Shown here in pieces: positions 14,538 through 22,051 of a DNA stretch of 64,000 nucleotides. The notes below the pieces were generated by a model. The model did no database searches, was not told the origin of the DNA, and was given only the letters and a program-made list of their open reading frames with translations. The translations under genes and the position numbers were made by a program. Source of the DNA: Dolomitihabitans soli (GTDB lineage: Bacteria > Actinomycetota > Actinomycetes > Streptosporangiales > Streptosporangiaceae); assembly GCF_022213955.1 (NCBI RefSeq), contig NZ_JAKNTW010000020.1, forward strand, positions 186,001-250,000. The letters run 5' to 3'. Numbering within the stretch: position 1 is the stretch's first letter; each line of letters starts with the position of its first letter.

Positions 14538-15346
14538 GCCACCCTGTCATCGCAGAGATCCCGACCGGCCCCGTGACCGTCCCCGACGTGGTCACGACGC
14601 TCGCCGGCGGCGGCACCATCACTCCGGTGTGGCGCAACCAACTCGGCGGCCTGACGTTCCGCGTCGAGGACGGCGCCGGCGGCCTCAGATACGTCAAGTG
14701 GATCGCCGCCGGCACCCCGGAGATCGACCTTCCCGCTGAGGCGGAACGCCTGGCCTGGGCGCAGCGATGGGTGACCGTCCCGCGAGTCATCGAGCACGGC
14801 ACGGACGCCGACGGCGGGTGGCTGGTGACGGCGGCGGTGCCCGGCCGGTCGGCGGTGGACCCTCGGTGGATCGCCGCACCGGAGACCGCGGCGGCCGCGA
14901 TCGGCCGAGGGCTGCGTCTGTTCCACGACGCCCTGCCCGTGGCGGAGTGCCCCTTCGAATGGAGCATCGATCGACGGCTCGAACGTGCGGACGAGCGCAT
15001 CGCCGACGGCGAGGGACCGGCCGACTGGTTCCCCGAGCACCGGCGCCTCGGCCTCACGGAGGCCCGGGCGCGCATCGGCGAGCCGCCGGCGATCGACCGC
15101 CTCGTCGTCTGTCACGGGGACGTGTGCGTCCCCAACACCCTGCTGCACGATGACGGCGCGTTCGCCGCGCACGTCGACCTCGGTTCGCTCGGGGTGGCCG
15201 ACCGGTGGGCCGACCTCGCGGTGGCGGCGTGGAGCACGGAGTGGAACTACGGCCCGGGGTACGACGGCGTCGTGTACGACGCGTACGGGATCGCCCCCGA
15301 CCCGGAGCGCATCGCCTACTACCGCCTGCTCTGGGACATGGCCTGA
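14534..15346 (+). CDS. APH(3')-like aminoglycoside phosphotransferase
   Basis: 270 residues, normal for APH(3') enzymes (about 260-270). The catalytic loop is VVCHGDVCVPNTLL (H194, D196, N201), followed by the metal-binding HVDLGSLG (D215) and VADRWADLA. An ATP-site Lys is present in LRYVKWIA (K55). It should phosphorylate an aminoglycoside hydroxyl or a related small molecule in the cytoplasm. Chromosomal actinomycete homologues do not always give resistance, so the drug target is inferred from family only. Confidence 0.85.
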   Translation: MSHPVIAEIPTGPVTVPDVVTTLAGGGTITPVWRNQLGGLTFRVEDGAGGLRYVKWIAAGTPEIDLPAEAERLAWAQRWVTVPRVIEHGTDADGGWLVTAAVPGRSAVDPRWIAAPETAAAAIGRGLRLFHDALPVAECPFEWSIDRRLERADERIADGEGPADWFPEHRRLGLTEARARIGEPPAIDRLVVCHGDVCVPNTLLHDDGAFAAHVDLGSLGVADRWADLAVAAWSTEWNYGPGYDGVVYDAYGIAPDPERIAYYRLLWDMA

Positions 15347-15371
15347 CCCGGTCGCCCCGGCCGCCGGGGAG

Positions 15372-15396
15372 TGCCCGGTCATGACGAGACCGGGCA
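15372..15396. terminator. Stem-loop terminator between convergent genes
   Basis: TGCCCGGTC (15372-15380) pairs perfectly with GACCGGGCA (15388-15396) around a 7-base loop, between the APH-type gene and the convergent F420 enzyme gene. It has no U-tract, as is common in high-GC actinobacteria. Confidence 0.6.
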
Positions 15397-15462
15397 GCCG
15401 CGGTGGCAGCCATGAGGAGCCCACCGCCCCGGGGCAGTGCGCTTGGCCGGAGCTACATGGCT

Positions 15463-15945
15463 CTATTCCTGCGATGCCTCTCCGCCGGATCGGGGCACCA
15501 GACGGATGATCGGTAGTTCCCGGTCGGTCTTCTCCTGGTACTGAGCGAAACGGGGCGCAGCGGCGATGATCTGCTCCCAGGCCTGTTCGCGTTCTCCGCC
15601 ATGGAGTTGCTCGGCGATCACCGACACCGTGCGGCCCGCCACCTCTACCTGGACCTTGTCGGGATGGGCGCCGAGGTTGTAGTACCACGCCGGGTTGCCC
15701 GCCGCCCCGGCCGCCGACGCCACGATCAGCCAACTGCCCTCCTCGCCGGGGAAGTAGCCGACCGGAGTCGTTCGCTGCAGTCCGCTCTTACGGCCGGTGG
15801 TCGTCAGGATCAGGGCGTTCATGCCCATGAACGTGCCGCCGCTCGTACGGCGGATCCGCCTGGCCATCACCTTGTTCAACCATCGGAACGCCCATCCGCC
15901 AGGCTGGCGGCTGCCACGGGTTCCCGCAGGTGTGTCGAAGCTCAT
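15463..15945 (-). CDS. F420H2-dependent nitroreductase-family (Ddn-like) enzyme
   Basis: 160 residues. The sequence has the hallmark stretch ALILTTTGRKSGLQRTTPV, then GSWLIVASAAGAAGNPAWYYNL, the F420-binding pattern of the deazaflavin-dependent nitroreductase (Ddn/FDOR-A) family. These enzymes use F420H2 to reduce quinones or nitro compounds. The start at 15945 overlaps the stop of the upstream PPOX-type gene (ATGA), so the two are coupled; GGAGAGG lies just upstream. Confidence 0.87.
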   Translation of the reverse strand: MSFDTPAGTRGSRQPGGWAFRWLNKVMARRIRRTSGGTFMGMNALILTTTGRKSGLQRTTPVGYFPGEEGSWLIVASAAGAAGNPAWYYNLGAHPDKVQVEVAGRTVSVIAEQLHGGEREQAWEQIIAAAPRFAQYQEKTDRELPIIRLVPRSGGEASQE

Positions 15946-16142
15946 GTGACCTCTCCCTGGTTGTGCCTCGTCGGTCGGTGGCGTGGTCGCACCACGAGAT
16001 CGACGCCGCCCACGTACACGTACGTCCCGTCGAACTCGAACCCCACCGGCACCACGTCCGGCTGGCCATCGGCCGAGACGGTGGCGATGCGGGCCAGCCG
16101 CTGGGACCGCAGATAGGCGATCTCTGCTTCGCTGAACGACAT
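15942..16142 (-). pseudogene. 3'-truncated PPOX-class F420-dependent enzyme
   Basis: The ATG at 16142 has a strong GGAGG seven bases upstream. The product begins MSFSEAEIAYLRSQRLARI, then TVSADGQPDVVPVGFEF and YVYVGG, the N-terminal half of the split-barrel FMN/F420-binding PPOX family. Members are about 130-140 aa, but here the homologous part stops at residue 46 and a 20-residue unrelated tail leads to a stop overlapping the next start. About half of the barrel is missing, so activity is unlikely, although translation may still couple the downstream gene. Confidence 0.65.
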
Positions 16143-16242
16143 CTCGGGCCTCCTCCTCACGCCATGAGCGACACACGGCCGCAATCATTAACGAAGCATA
16201 CTGTACGCGCCATTAACCATATTCGCCGTGTACCATAGCGAT

Positions 16243-16761
16243 GTGACCAAAACGGGGCAAACGATCGCGGCCACAGGGGCGGCAGCAGGGCAAGGACCCG
16301 CAACGGAACACACCGGCACGGACGACACCCAGCTGGACGTCGCCACCGGGCTGGTTCAGCTCACCGGCCTCGTGCAGAGCATGTACGCGCGCGTCTCCGA
16401 ACGCCACGATCTGACTCCCGTGCAGGCCAAGCTCCTGTGCGTCCTGCTCAACGGCCCCAGGGGCATGGCCGAACTGGCCCACTGCTTCGGCGTGGAGAAG
16501 GCCGCGCTCACCGGCCTCACGGACCGGGCCGAGCGGCGCGGCCTCGCCCGGCGCTCACCCGTGCCAGGCGACCGGCGCGCCCTGCAGGTGACGCTGACCG
16601 ACGCCGGCCACCAGGCGGCGGTCGCCTTCCACGCCGAGGTTACCGCGGAGCTCAACCGCCTCATCTCGCCGCTCACACCCGACGGCCGCAAGCACTTCCT
16701 CGGCGCGATGGCCGAGATCATCACAGAGTGCAGGGCGGCGTCTTTCCGGGGCCGGTGCTGA
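16243..16761 (+). CDS. MarR-family transcriptional regulator
   Basis: From the GTG at 16243 the product is 172 aa (a GTG at 16228 would add five residues). The winged helix is clear: LTPVQAKLLCVLLNGPRGMAELA, HCFGVEKAALTGLTDRAERRGLA and RSPVPGDRRALQVTLTDAG, the last being the wing with the conserved DRR. It is divergent from the truncated PPOX/Ddn-like pair across a 100-base AT-richer intergenic region containing two CATTAAC copies (16186, 16211), so it probably represses that pair and itself. Confidence 0.88.
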   Translation: MTKTGQTIAATGAAAGQGPATEHTGTDDTQLDVATGLVQLTGLVQSMYARVSERHDLTPVQAKLLCVLLNGPRGMAELAHCFGVEKAALTGLTDRAERRGLARRSPVPGDRRALQVTLTDAGHQAAVAFHAEVTAELNRLISPLTPDGRKHFLGAMAEIITECRAASFRGRC

Positions 16762-16827
16762 GGCCAGGACTCACCCGCAGTCCGGCGAGCTCAGAAACGA
16801 AGATCCCTCTTCGCCGACCACGAACGC

Positions 16828-16871
16828 GGCGGGCCTTCCCGTCCGTGGGGGTACGGACGGGAAAGCCCGCC
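16828..16871. terminator. Bidirectional terminator between marR and pectate lyase
   Basis: A 19-bp stem with a single mismatch (GGCGGGCCTTCCCGTCCGT, 16828-16846, with 16853-16871) and a 6-base G-rich loop. It separates the convergent marR and pectate lyase genes. Confidence 0.8.
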
Positions 16872-16931
16872 GGAGTGGGCGTTCGCCCCGGTCAGACCTC
16901 GCCGAGGGCGAGGCCGCGGCCCAGGTGATCG

Positions 16932-18524
16932 TTAGGGGATCGTGTCGGCGCCCCCGACACCGGCGCCCGCAGGCGGCGGGCTGGAGGACGCGGAACCGGC
17001 GGAGTAGGCGTACGGCGGCGGCGACACGCTGCCGTCGGCGCGAAGCCAGTCGCTCATGGTGCTTCCGCTGCTGTTCGCCCGGCGAATCGTGGCCGTGTCG
17101 TAGAAGTTGGAGCCGGTCCACGTGAGGCCGGCGTTGCCGAAGTCCTGGGTGATCGTCTTGGCGCTCTTCATGTAGTTGCTCTCGGCGTAGATCTTGCCGT
17201 CCACGCCGAGGCCGATGAAGTAGTCGTCGACCTCGACGTAGTTGGCGAACAGGTGGGCGTAGCCGAACCGCACCCGCGGGTGGCGGGTGTTCGACCCGTC
17301 GAACCAGTTGTGGTGATACGTGACTTTCAAATAGCCCTTGTCCTGCGTGCCGTTGTTGTCGCTGTGACCGAGCAGCATCGACTTGTCCGTGCCGACGAAC
17401 CGGTTGTACGAGACCGTCACCAGGTCCGAGCCGCGCTTGATGTCCGCCGAGCCGTCGGCGGACGCGTAGAACGTGTTGTGGTCGATCCACACGTGATGCG
17501 AGTAGCACTGCACGTTGACCGAGTCATCCGGGGAGTTCCTGAACGACAGGTTGCGGATGATCACGTTCTGGACGTGCCCGAACCGGTCCTTCTCGGCGGG
17601 GTCGCAGAGCGAACCACCCCACACCACCTCCTCCGGGCCCCACCCGTTCACATCGAGCCCGAACCCGCTGATCGTCGCGTTCGACCCGACGCCGATGATG
17701 GTCTTGTTCGATCCGACGTCCAGCATGTCCGCGCCGTTGCCGCTGATCGTGCCCGACACCCGGACGATCCGGGGTGCGTCGTCGGCGACGGCCGCCGCCA
17801 GCTGGGCGTAGTCGCCGACGGTCACGGTCGGACCGCCGGCTCCGCCGTTCGTTCCGGTACGGCCGTACCCGCTCATGGTCGCGAAGCCCACCAGGCCGCC
17901 GGCGTTGCCGTCAGGGCTGGTCGGGGTGGGTGTCGGCGTCGGCTCTGGCCCTCCGGTCGGCTCTCCGGTCGGCTCTTCGGTCGGGCCGCCGGTCGGGCTC
18001 AGCCGCCACTGCTTGCTCGTCACGTTGTCGCAGGAGTTCTGCTGAAGACCGGCGCCCGAGGAGGAGGCGCCGTCCTTGACGTTGAGACATTTGCCGCTGT
18101 TCACGTTGACCAGCCGGTAGCCGTCGCCGTTCTCCTCGAACCGCCACGTCTGGGAGGCGGCGCCGCTGCAATCCTCGGTCTGTACGGCCTTGCCCGCGCT
18201 GGTCGACGCCCCGACGACGCCCGCGCACTTGCCGCTGTGCACGGAGGCCAGCTTGTATCCACTCCCCTGGCTGGACAGCGTCCACCGCTGGCTCGCCGCT
18301 CCCGCGCAGCTCTGCTGGACGAGCTGGACCGACGCCGCGGAGCTCCCGCCGGGGATGTCCGCGCACAGGCCGCTCCCCGCGTTGACGATCGTGTGAACGC
18401 CGGCCGAGGGCGCCGCCGCCGCGGTCGCCATGCCGGCGACCACCCCCGCTCCACCGACACCGACGACCGCCGCCACGAGGATGCCGGCGAGCTTTCGCCC
18501 CCGCGTCATCGCTTTACGCACCAT
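16932..18524 (-). CDS. Secreted pectate lyase (PL1) with N-terminal CBM13
   Basis: 530 residues. A signal peptide (GRKLAGILVAAVVGVGG) is followed by a ricin-type beta-trefoil (about 43-175) with three similar repeats ending in QRW, QTW and KQW. A Thr/Pro/Glu linker leads to the PL1 beta-helix, which has VWIDHNTF, GSDLVTVSYNRF and NTRHPRVRFGYAHLFANY, the last carrying the catalytic Arg and the RxPxxRxG motif. It should bind plant cell wall and cleave polygalacturonate by Ca-dependent beta-elimination. It is a single-gene unit with a LacI-type palindrome directly upstream. Confidence 0.92.
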   Translation of the reverse strand: MVRKAMTRGRKLAGILVAAVVGVGGAGVVAGMATAAAAPSAGVHTIVNAGSGLCADIPGGSSAASVQLVQQSCAGAASQRWTLSSQGSGYKLASVHSGKCAGVVGASTSAGKAVQTEDCSGAASQTWRFEENGDGYRLVNVNSGKCLNVKDGASSSGAGLQQNSCDNVTSKQWRLSPTGGPTEEPTGEPTGGPEPTPTPTPTSPDGNAGGLVGFATMSGYGRTGTNGGAGGPTVTVGDYAQLAAAVADDAPRIVRVSGTISGNGADMLDVGSNKTIIGVGSNATISGFGLDVNGWGPEEVVWGGSLCDPAEKDRFGHVQNVIIRNLSFRNSPDDSVNVQCYSHHVWIDHNTFYASADGSADIKRGSDLVTVSYNRFVGTDKSMLLGHSDNNGTQDKGYLKVTYHHNWFDGSNTRHPRVRFGYAHLFANYVEVDDYFIGLGVDGKIYAESNYMKSAKTITQDFGNAGLTWTGSNFYDTATIRRANSSGSTMSDWLRADGSVSPPPYAYSAGSASSSPPPAGAGVGGADTIP

Positions 18525-18542
18525 GAAGGATGCTCCCTTCCA

Positions 18543-18556
18543 GGAAAGCGCTTACC
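18543..18556. promoter_or_regulatory. LacI-type operator before pectate lyase
   Basis: GGAAAGCGCTTACC is one base from the perfect palindrome GGNAAGCGCTTNCC with central CG, typical of LacI/GalR repressor sites controlling plant-polysaccharide genes. It lies 19-32 bases upstream of the start codon, beside the ribosome site, where binding would block expression. Confidence 0.65.
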
Positions 18557-18853
18557 GCCTCCCTGATGGCATAAGGTAGAACGGCGTTCGATGTAATGGA
18601 ACAGCTTTCATCCAGAAAACGCCCTGAGCTGCGCCGCCGTACCGCACCCGCCTGAAACTTTCACGACGGCCGAGGGCCGTCCCCGCCGACCTCGTCCTTC
18701 GTCCGCGTAGGACGAGCGACTGGTGGCCGGCGGGGGCAATATCAACCCATATGTCCCGTAGATTCACCACTCATGCAGACTTGATATGATCTAGTGCGCA
18801 TAGAGTAAGATCCACTGTCAATTCGGCCACCCTGCGAACAAGGAGACCGGTCA
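18557..18853. other. Intergenic region between pectate lyase and conservon
   Basis: No gene is recognised. Two hairpins are present: GACGGCC/GGCCGTC (18665-18681) and CTCGTCCT/AGGACGAG (18691-18716). The stretch 18740-18830 is AT-richer (CATATG, TTGATATGATCTAG) and probably holds the conservon promoter. Confidence 0.45.
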
Positions 18854-19057
18854 GTGGGCACTGGTGCGAGCGGCGTCGTCGGCGTCCAGCGCGCCCACTC
18901 CGTGCCGCCCGAAGCCATCGCCCACGAAGATCTCTACCGGACCCTCTGGCGATCACTGGAGTCGGCCGGTCTGGGTCCTCAGACCCTCCTGCACAGCGAC
19001 TCGCCGTCCGCGGAATCCAGTGCGGCCCGTTCGATCGCCACCTGTCGCGATCAGTGA
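18854..19057 (+). CDS. Small hypothetical protein upstream of the conservon
   Basis: A 67-codon frame from GTG 18854 with AAGGAG eight bases upstream. It contains the amphipathic stretch HEDLYRTLWRSLESAGLG and has third-position GC bias of about 75 percent, which supports coding. No family is recognised. It precedes cvnA by 138 bases; in between are inverted repeats GTACGGCA/TGCCGTAC (19073-19080 and 19121-19128). It might be a leader or small partner of the conservon. Confidence 0.4.
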   Translation: MGTGASGVVGVQRAHSVPPEAIAHEDLYRTLWRSLESAGLGPQTLLHSDSPSAESSAARSIATCRDQ

Positions 19058-19195
19058 CCATCCGCTAACAAAGTACGGCATATCTCCACTACGATCCGAT
19101 CAAGAGTTTCAATACCGCATTGCCGTACAACCCGGCCTTTCCCGAATCTGGGGCGACCACACCTGGGCCGCCGACCGCCGACGAGGAACTGATAG

Positions 19196-20581
19196 ATGTC
19201 AGCACACACCCCCATTCGCCGTCTGGCAGAGCGTCCGCCGATGGGTCAGGTCCTGCTCGTGCTGCCGGCTGCTGTGATCATCACCGGAGGGGTGTGCCTG
19301 TGGGTGGTGGCGGAGACGCCGGCCGCGGGGCAGACGCTCGTGGCCTGGTGTCTCGGGGCGGCGGCCGTCCTGTTGTGCGTCACCGTCTCGTTCGCCGTGT
19401 ACGGCGCGCAGCGGACACGTCACCTCCGCGACCGTCTCGCGGAGATGGACGCGGACGTCGCCCGGCTGGCCGATGACACGCTGCCCGTCTTGGTGCAGCG
19501 GTTGCGCGACGGGGCGTCGGCGGACACCGCGCTCGCCGGGATACCGAAACCGGCCGACCGGAACCAGCAGCGCATCCTGTGGACGCTCGCCCAGGAGGTC
19601 GGCAAGGGTGAGCGCATGCGCGCGGCCGCGATGTCCGCCTGCGCGAACGCCGCGGGCCGGGTCCAGGCTCTGGCGACCAGCATGCTCGCCGACCTGCGGG
19701 CGATGGAGGACCGGCACAGCGAGGAGGTCCTCGGCGACCTGCTGAAGCTCGACCACAGCACCGCGCAGGCCGGTCGGCTGGCGGACAGCATCGCCGTGCT
19801 GACCGGTGCGCGCTCCGGCCGGCGCTGGACCAAGCCGATCGTGATGGAGAGCATTCTGCGCGGGGCGGTGGGCCGCATCAGCGCGTACCAGCGGGTGCGG
19901 GTGCACTCGGCCAGCACCGTCGCGGTCGCCGGGTACGCCGCCGAAGGCGTCATGCACGCCCTCGCCGAACTGATGGACAACGCCACCAGCTTCTCGCCTC
20001 CGTCCGAGGAGGTGCACGTGTACGTGGAGGACGTGAGCGCGGGTGTCGTGATCACGGTCGAGGACTGCGGTCTGGTCATGAGCGCCGCCGCGCTGAGCCG
20101 CGCCCAGAAGGCCGTCTCCGCCGAGCCGCTGGACCTGACGACGCTGTCCGGCACCCGGCTGGGTCTGGCGGTGGTGGGCTGCCTGGCTCGTAAGCACGGC
20201 CTGACCGTCTCCTTCCGGCCGTCCTCGCGCGGCGGCACCGGCGTCGTGGTCATGATCCCGCAGCAGTTGGTCACACAGGTCGCACGAAGCCCCAGGATGG
20301 ACGCGCCGCGCGCGGCGAGGGTTCCCGCCGCGCGCCCCGCCCGTCCCGTGGCCGCCGCGCCCGCCGAGACGAGTACGGATGACGACCTGTACGGGCTGCC
20401 CAAACGCCGCCGCGGGCAGACCCTGGCGGCGGCGTCCCCGGCGTCACCGCCCCCTTCGCCGCCTCCCCCGACGGCGAAAACCGAGCGGCCCCACTCCGAT
20501 CCCGGAGCGAGGTTCAGCGCCTTCCGCCAGGCCAGCCGGGGAGGCGGTCCCACTACGCCCCCGGCGGACGACACCCGGTGA
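19196..20581 (+). CDS. cvnA: Conservon sensor-kinase-like protein CvnA
   Basis: 461 residues: two membrane helices near the start (VLLVLPAAVIITGGVCLWVV, then AWCLGAAAVLLCVTVSFAVYG) and a dimerisation helix with LLKLDHSTAQAGRLADS. The GHKL ATPase domain has N-box ALAELMDNATSFSPP, G1 VEDCGLVMS and G2 GTRLGLAVVGCLARKHG. A Pro/Ala-rich tail of about 90 residues follows. This is the first member of the actinobacterial conservon cassette, thought to work as a membrane-linked GTPase switch with CvnB-D. The ATG at 19196 has GAGGA upstream. Confidence 0.92.
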   Translation: MSAHTPIRRLAERPPMGQVLLVLPAAVIITGGVCLWVVAETPAAGQTLVAWCLGAAAVLLCVTVSFAVYGAQRTRHLRDRLAEMDADVARLADDTLPVLVQRLRDGASADTALAGIPKPADRNQQRILWTLAQEVGKGERMRAAAMSACANAAGRVQALATSMLADLRAMEDRHSEEVLGDLLKLDHSTAQAGRLADSIAVLTGARSGRRWTKPIVMESILRGAVGRISAYQRVRVHSASTVAVAGYAAEGVMHALAELMDNATSFSPPSEEVHVYVEDVSAGVVITVEDCGLVMSAAALSRAQKAVSAEPLDLTTLSGTRLGLAVVGCLARKHGLTVSFRPSSRGGTGVVVMIPQQLVTQVARSPRMDAPRAARVPAARPARPVAAAPAETSTDDDLYGLPKRRRGQTLAAASPASPPPSPPPPTAKTERPHSDPGARFSAFRQASRGGGPTTPPADDTR

Positions 20582-20686
20582 TCGGCCCCGACCCTCGCCA
20601 CCGGACCGCATGAAGCAAGAACGACAGATTGGAGGGAGGGGCCGTCCGTCCGGCGCCAACGCCCGGATCACCGCCCCGGATACCCG

Positions 20687-21106
20687 ATGAGAACCTCAGA
20701 TCGCGACCTCGCCTGGTTGCTGGAGAACCTTCTGGAGAGGACGCCCCAGACCCGGCACGCCCTGGTGCTGTCGAAGGACGGCCTCAAGCTCTCCCACACC
20801 TACGGGCTCAGTGTGGACCGTGCCGATCAGCTGGCCGCCATCGCCTCGGGCATCCAGAGTCTGTCGCATGGCGCGTCCGTCGAGTTCGGCGATGGCACCG
20901 GCGGGCTGCGGCAGTCCATGACGGAGTTCCACGGCGGGCTGCTGTTCATCGTGGAAGCGGGAGAAGGGGCGCACCTCGCCGTCGTGGCGGCCGACGACGC
21001 CGACCCCGGCGTCATCGGTCACAACATGAACGAGCTGGTGGAGCAGATCGGCGAGTATCTGACCGCCCCACCGCGTGACCCACGCCAGAGCAGCCGGCCG
21101 CTATGA
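20687..21106 (+). CDS. cvnB: Conservon roadblock/LC7 protein CvnB
   Basis: 139 residues with the roadblock/LC7 pattern: LAWLLENLLERTPQTRHALVLSKDGL, then ADQLAAIASGIQSL and GGLLFIVEAGEGAHLAVVA. Such proteins act as GTPase-activating or scaffold partners of small GTPases (MglB-like). It follows cvnA by 105 bases and overlaps cvnC by ATGA. Confidence 0.93.
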   Translation: MRTSDRDLAWLLENLLERTPQTRHALVLSKDGLKLSHTYGLSVDRADQLAAIASGIQSLSHGASVEFGDGTGGLRQSMTEFHGGLLFIVEAGEGAHLAVVAADDADPGVIGHNMNELVEQIGEYLTAPPRDPRQSSRPL

Positions 21107-21462
21107 CCTCATGGCGGGTCGACAGTGAGAACCCGGACCGGTTGTACACCGTCACGGGCGGCCGCAGCCGCGCCGACGAGAACTCCTTGGACGTGGTCTC
21201 GCTGATCGTGAGCGAATGCGAGCCGACGCCGGGCATGCAGTCCGAGCACGTCAGGATCCTGCGGATGTGCCACCGGCCGACGGCGGTCGTGGAGATCTCC
21301 GCGGAGCTGGGACTGCCGGTGAGCGTCGTGCGGATCCTGCTGTGCGACCTGCTCGACACCGGTCGCATCACCGCCCGTCATCCGCCCTCGGCTCCCGCCA
21401 AGGCGCAACTGCCCGACCTCGAAATCCTGAAGCAGGTGCTCGTTGGACTTCAGAAGCTCTGA
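21103..21462 (+). CDS. cvnC: Conservon DUF742 protein CvnC
   Basis: 119 residues of the DUF742 family. The C-terminal half is a winged-helix-like segment: ILRMCHRPTAVVEISAELG, then PVSVVRILLCDLLDTGRI. The start overlaps cvnB (ATGA), and the end overlaps the cvnD start by 20 bases. In conservons this protein binds the CvnA/B/D assembly. Confidence 0.92.
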   Translation: MTSWRVDSENPDRLYTVTGGRSRADENSLDVVSLIVSECEPTPGMQSEHVRILRMCHRPTAVVEISAELGLPVSVVRILLCDLLDTGRITARHPPSAPAKAQLPDLEILKQVLVGLQKL

Positions 21463-22051
21463 GCAACCCGCCCGTACGCCGCTACGGAGCACGACGACCA
21501 CCGGTCTCAAGATCGTGGTCGTCGGTGGGTTCGGCGTGGGCAAGACGACCATGGTCCGCTCCGTCAGCGAGATCCGCCCGCTCAGCACCGAGGAGACCAT
21601 GACGCGGGCGGGCGTCGGAGTCGACGACGCGAGCGGCGTGGAGACCAAGACCACGACCACGGTCGCCTTCGACTTCGGGCGGATCAGCCTGAACGAGCAG
21701 ATGGTGTTGTACCTGTTCGGCGCGCCGGGTCAGGAACGGTTCTGGTTCCTGTGGGACCGGCTGTTCTCGGGGACCCTGGGCGCGGTCGTCCTGGTGGACA
21801 CCCGCCGGCTGGCGGATTCCTGGTACGCCATCGACCGCCTCGAGCACCACGGCATGCCGTTCATCGTCGCCCGCAACAACTTCGGCGAACCGGCGCATCC
21901 GCTGGAACGGGTCCGGGACGCGCTGTCCCTCTCCGGCGACGTTCCGCTGATCGACTGCGACGCTCGCCGGCGTGAGTCCAGCAAGGCCGTGCTGATCGCT
22001 CTCGTCAACCACCTCTCCACACTGTCCTCCGCCCGGGAGAGCATTTCATGA
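21443..22051 (+). CDS. cvnD: Conservon small GTPase CvnD
   Basis: 202 residues from a TTG start at 21443, chosen because MDF... is the usual beginning of the family and no ATG/GTG is in frame nearby. P-loop GGFGVGKTTMV, switch region with TTTTVAFDFGRISL, and the G3-like GAPGQERF are all present. In place of NKxD it has VARNNFGEP, as is usual in CvnD. It is the GTPase output of the conservon. Confidence 0.92.
   Translation: MDFRSSEQPARTPLRSTTTTGLKIVVVGGFGVGKTTMVRSVSEIRPLSTEETMTRAGVGVDDASGVETKTTTTVAFDFGRISLNEQMVLYLFGAPGQERFWFLWDRLFSGTLGAVVLVDTRRLADSWYAIDRLEHHGMPFIVARNNFGEPAHPLERVRDALSLSGDVPLIDCDARRRESSKAVLIALVNHLSTLSSARESIS

Noticed and set aside
16211-16242. MarR operator in the divergent spacer
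   Set aside because: Two CATTAAC copies are seen but no convincing dyad, so I did not list a defined operator.
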